Source of the DNA: Streptomycetaceae bacterium
GTDB taxonomy: Bacteria > Actinomycetota > Actinomycetes > Nanopelagicales > Nanopelagicaceae
Direction of reading: 5' to 3'
DNA length: 7,523 nucleotides
NCBI GenBank assembly: GCA_027488165.1
Contig: JAIYCF010000044.1
Coordinates: 1 to 7,523, forward strand
Positions 6,040-7,523 of this stretch are shown in pieces; the first letter of the stretch is position 1, and each line of letters starts with the position of its first letter. The position numbers and the translations under genes are program-made. The notes under the pieces are model-generated. The model was not told where the DNA came from and did not search any database. It worked only from the letters and a program-made list of their open reading frames with translations.

Positions 6040-7484
6040 CTTCCTAGCGGGAAAAAGAGGGTAAATACTGCGCCTTTTCCGACTTCGGATTGAACGCTTA
6101 CCTCGCCAGCATGGGCGCGCATAACCGCATCAACAATGGAAAGTCCGAGTCCAGTTCCTTCACCATCAGTGCGAACCCGTGATGCATCTGCGCGATAGAA
6201 ACGTTCAAAGATTCGCGCTTGATCTGCTGCAGATAACCCAGGACCATTATCTGCAATTCGAATACGAACCCCATCGATATCTTGCGTTATCGAGACATCA
6301 ATTATTGTTCCTGCAGGTGTGTGAGTTCTAGCGTTCGCCAACAAATTAGCGACAACTTGGTGAATTCTATCTTTATCACCGAGAGCGTAAATTTCTTCAC
6401 CTTGCTCATCAAAGTTGACGATGTGATTTTGTCCAGCAGCACGTGCTGAAGCAACGGCTTCGGAAACTATTTGTGTGAGGTTAACTGGATCTGATTTCAT
6501 TTCCCGCGATTGATCAAGGCGCGCCAAGAGAAGTAGATCTTCGACAAGTGAACCCATTCGCTTGGATTCGTTTTCAATGCGGCCAATTAGTTCTTTCGTG
6601 TTCTCTTCGCCGCTAACTGCACCTTGGCGGTGAAGCTCTGCAAAGCCGCGAATAGCAGTTATTGGCGTGCGAAGTTCATGTGATGCATCTGCAACGAAGC
6701 GACGTAACTTGCTTTCACTTTCTAGGCGGGCAGCGAATGATTCTTCAATGCGACCCAACATCGTATTCGACGTACTTACCAATCGCCCCACTTCGGTATT
6801 TGGCTTTACATCTGGCAAGCGAGCTGTGAGATCGCCTTCAGCGATTCTTTCGGCAGTTGCTTCCACATTTGCTAAAGGCTTCAATCCAACAGTAATCACT
6901 TTGCGCGAAGCAAGTGCGATGAAGAAAATCATCACCAATCCAATAAGAATGAATAACCCTTGCAAGCGGGCCAAGATGCGATCGATATCTTCAAATGAGT
7001 GTGCGACAACTACGCGTCCAAAACCAGATGGCAGAGTTTGAGTAAGAACTCGGAAATCATGTTCATCGGTTTCGATAGTAAAGGGGCGGTTGCCATATTT
7101 AGCAGCCTTTTCCGGAGTAATTGCGCTCAAGTAACTGGTGATTTCAGTGGCATTTAAATCTCCACCGATCTGACCGAGTACTACTCCGGCAGGTCCAATT
7201 AACGTTACCGAAGTTGAAGTAGGAATACTGCGAAGTGGGCGCACTTGTAGCGATCTAGCATCGCCGTCCAAATCTCCGTCGTTATCGGATTCAATTCCGC
7301 CGCGTTCAAGTCTTGGAATAGATCCGCCCGCAATACTTAAAAGTTCGTTATCAACTTCTTGTGTTAAGTAAGTGCGAAGTAGCGTTTGCGCGGCGATATC
7401 AGAAGCCACAACTCCTAGCGTAGAGAGCAGAACGACACCTATGGTCAGGCGGTTGAGCAGACTCCAACTAGAAAACGATGGCAT
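6036..7484 (-). CDS. Two-component sensor histidine kinase (HAMP-HisKA-HATPase)
   Basis: This 482-residue membrane receptor kinase autophosphorylates and passes phosphate to the response regulator whose gene ends just upstream. In order: transmembrane helix 1 (about 12-33), an extracytoplasmic sensor (about 35-170), transmembrane helix 2 (about 175-193), HAMP (about 195-248), HisKA with the H-box ASHELRTP and phospho-acceptor H269, then the ATPase with N-box around N380 and N384, G1 motif DNGPGL (412-417), F-box IFERFYRADASR (425-436) and G2 motif GTGLGLSI (443-450). All catalytic motifs are intact. The sensor contains an acidic DNDGDLDGD loop (67-75). The layout resembles actinobacterial kinases such as TrcS, PrrB or MtrB; the signal is unknown. 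The ATG at 7482-7484 is the only start that keeps helix 1. GAGGA touches this ATG with no spacing, so initiation is probably coupled to the upstream gene. Confidence 0.96.
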   Translation of the reverse strand: MPSFSSWSLLNRLTIGVVLLSTLGVVASDIAAQTLLRTYLTQEVDNELLSIAGGSIPRLERGGIESDNDGDLDGDARSLQVRPLRSIPTSTSVTLIGPAGVVLGQIGGDLNATEITSYLSAITPEKAAKYGNRPFTIETDEHDFRVLTQTLPSGFGRVVVAHSFEDIDRILARLQGLFILIGLVMIFFIALASRKVITVGLKPLANVEATAERIAEGDLTARLPDVKPNTEVGRLVSTSNTMLGRIEESFAARLESESKLRRFVADASHELRTPITAIRGFAELHRQGAVSGEENTKELIGRIENESKRMGSLVEDLLLLARLDQSREMKSDPVNLTQIVSEAVASARAAGQNHIVNFDEQGEEIYALGDKDRIHQVVANLLANARTHTPAGTIIDVSITQDIDGVRIRIADNGPGLSAADQARIFERFYRADASRVRTDGEGTGLGLSIVDAVMRAHAGEVSVQSEVGKGAVFTLFFPLGS

Positions 7485-7492
7485 TCCTCATT

Positions 7493-7523
7493 CTACTTCG
7501 CTGCAGGCAAGCGCAGGCGGTAG
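7493..7523 (-). CDS. C-terminal end of an OmpR/PhoB-family response regulator (partial)
   Basis: Reading the minus strand from 7522 gives YRLRLPAAK and then TAG (7493-7495). YR(L/F) followed by basic residues is how the winged-helix DNA-binding domain of OmpR-type regulators ends (the RGVGYRLR motif). The stop lies eight bases before the kinase start, the usual regulator-kinase operon order. Only nine residues are inside the window, so the assignment rests on this short motif plus position. The rest of the gene, and the promoter of the pair, lie beyond the window edge. Confidence 0.75.
   Translation of the reverse strand, partial: YRLRLPAAK

Noticed and set aside
6667..7041. Open frame of 124 codons on the plus strand opposite the histidine kinase
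   Set aside because: It is fully antisense to the HAMP and HisKA region, and its Arg/Ser-rich translation is typical of a shadow frame.
1..7523. tRNA or rRNA genes, CRISPR array, insertion sequence, prophage, toxin-antitoxin or other defence system
   Set aside because: The window is almost fully covered by housekeeping genes and the longest gap is 78 bp. I saw no spaced repeats, transposase motifs or RNA-gene signatures.

Overview
The window reads as an ordinary, compact stretch of chromosome from a streamlined actinobacterium of moderate GC. The dCTP deaminase (Dcd) and the acyl-CoA dehydrogenase both closely resemble, from memory, the mycobacterial Dcd and FadE5 proteins. The short or absent gene gaps, leaderless-type promoters and roughly even base composition would suit a freshwater actinobacterium of the acI / Nanopelagicales type. 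That placement is inference; no marker gene fixes it.

Layout. Positions 1-1047 (+) hold the C-terminal three quarters of the replicative helicase DnaB, cut by the window edge. Two nucleotides after its stop comes the stop of a convergent EamA/DMT-family transporter (1050-1970, -). Upstream of the transporter on the same strand is a FadE5-type acyl-CoA dehydrogenase (2020-3846, -). It is divergent from dcd (3925-4503, +), which probably encodes the bifunctional dCTP deaminase/dUTPase. A 66-bp gap with a tandem repeat and a hairpin leads to a two-gene unit, lemA (4570-5121, +) and htpX (5128-6039, +), both for membrane proteins. htpX runs tail to tail into a sensor histidine kinase (6036-7484, -), and the two genes share a CTAG that is TAG on both strands. 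The last bases (7493-7523, -) encode the extreme C-terminus of an OmpR-type response regulator just upstream of the kinase.

How the genes work together. The clearest functional units are response regulator plus kinase (two-component signalling) and LemA plus HtpX (membrane protein quality control, by known association). dnaB and dcd are replication and nucleotide-supply housekeeping genes. The dehydrogenase supplies a beta-oxidation step and the transporter probably exports small metabolites; the sequence shows no tie between these two beyond strand.

I found no mobile element, CRISPR array, RNA gene or clearly new multi-gene system. The points most worth a second look are regulatory and structural. 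Two genes carry the identical 9-mer GATAGGCTC exactly 6 nt before the start codon, the signature of leaderless transcription. There are also extremely tight convergent gene ends, a DxDxDG metal-binding-like loop in the kinase sensor domain, and a repeat-plus-hairpin leader ahead of lemA.
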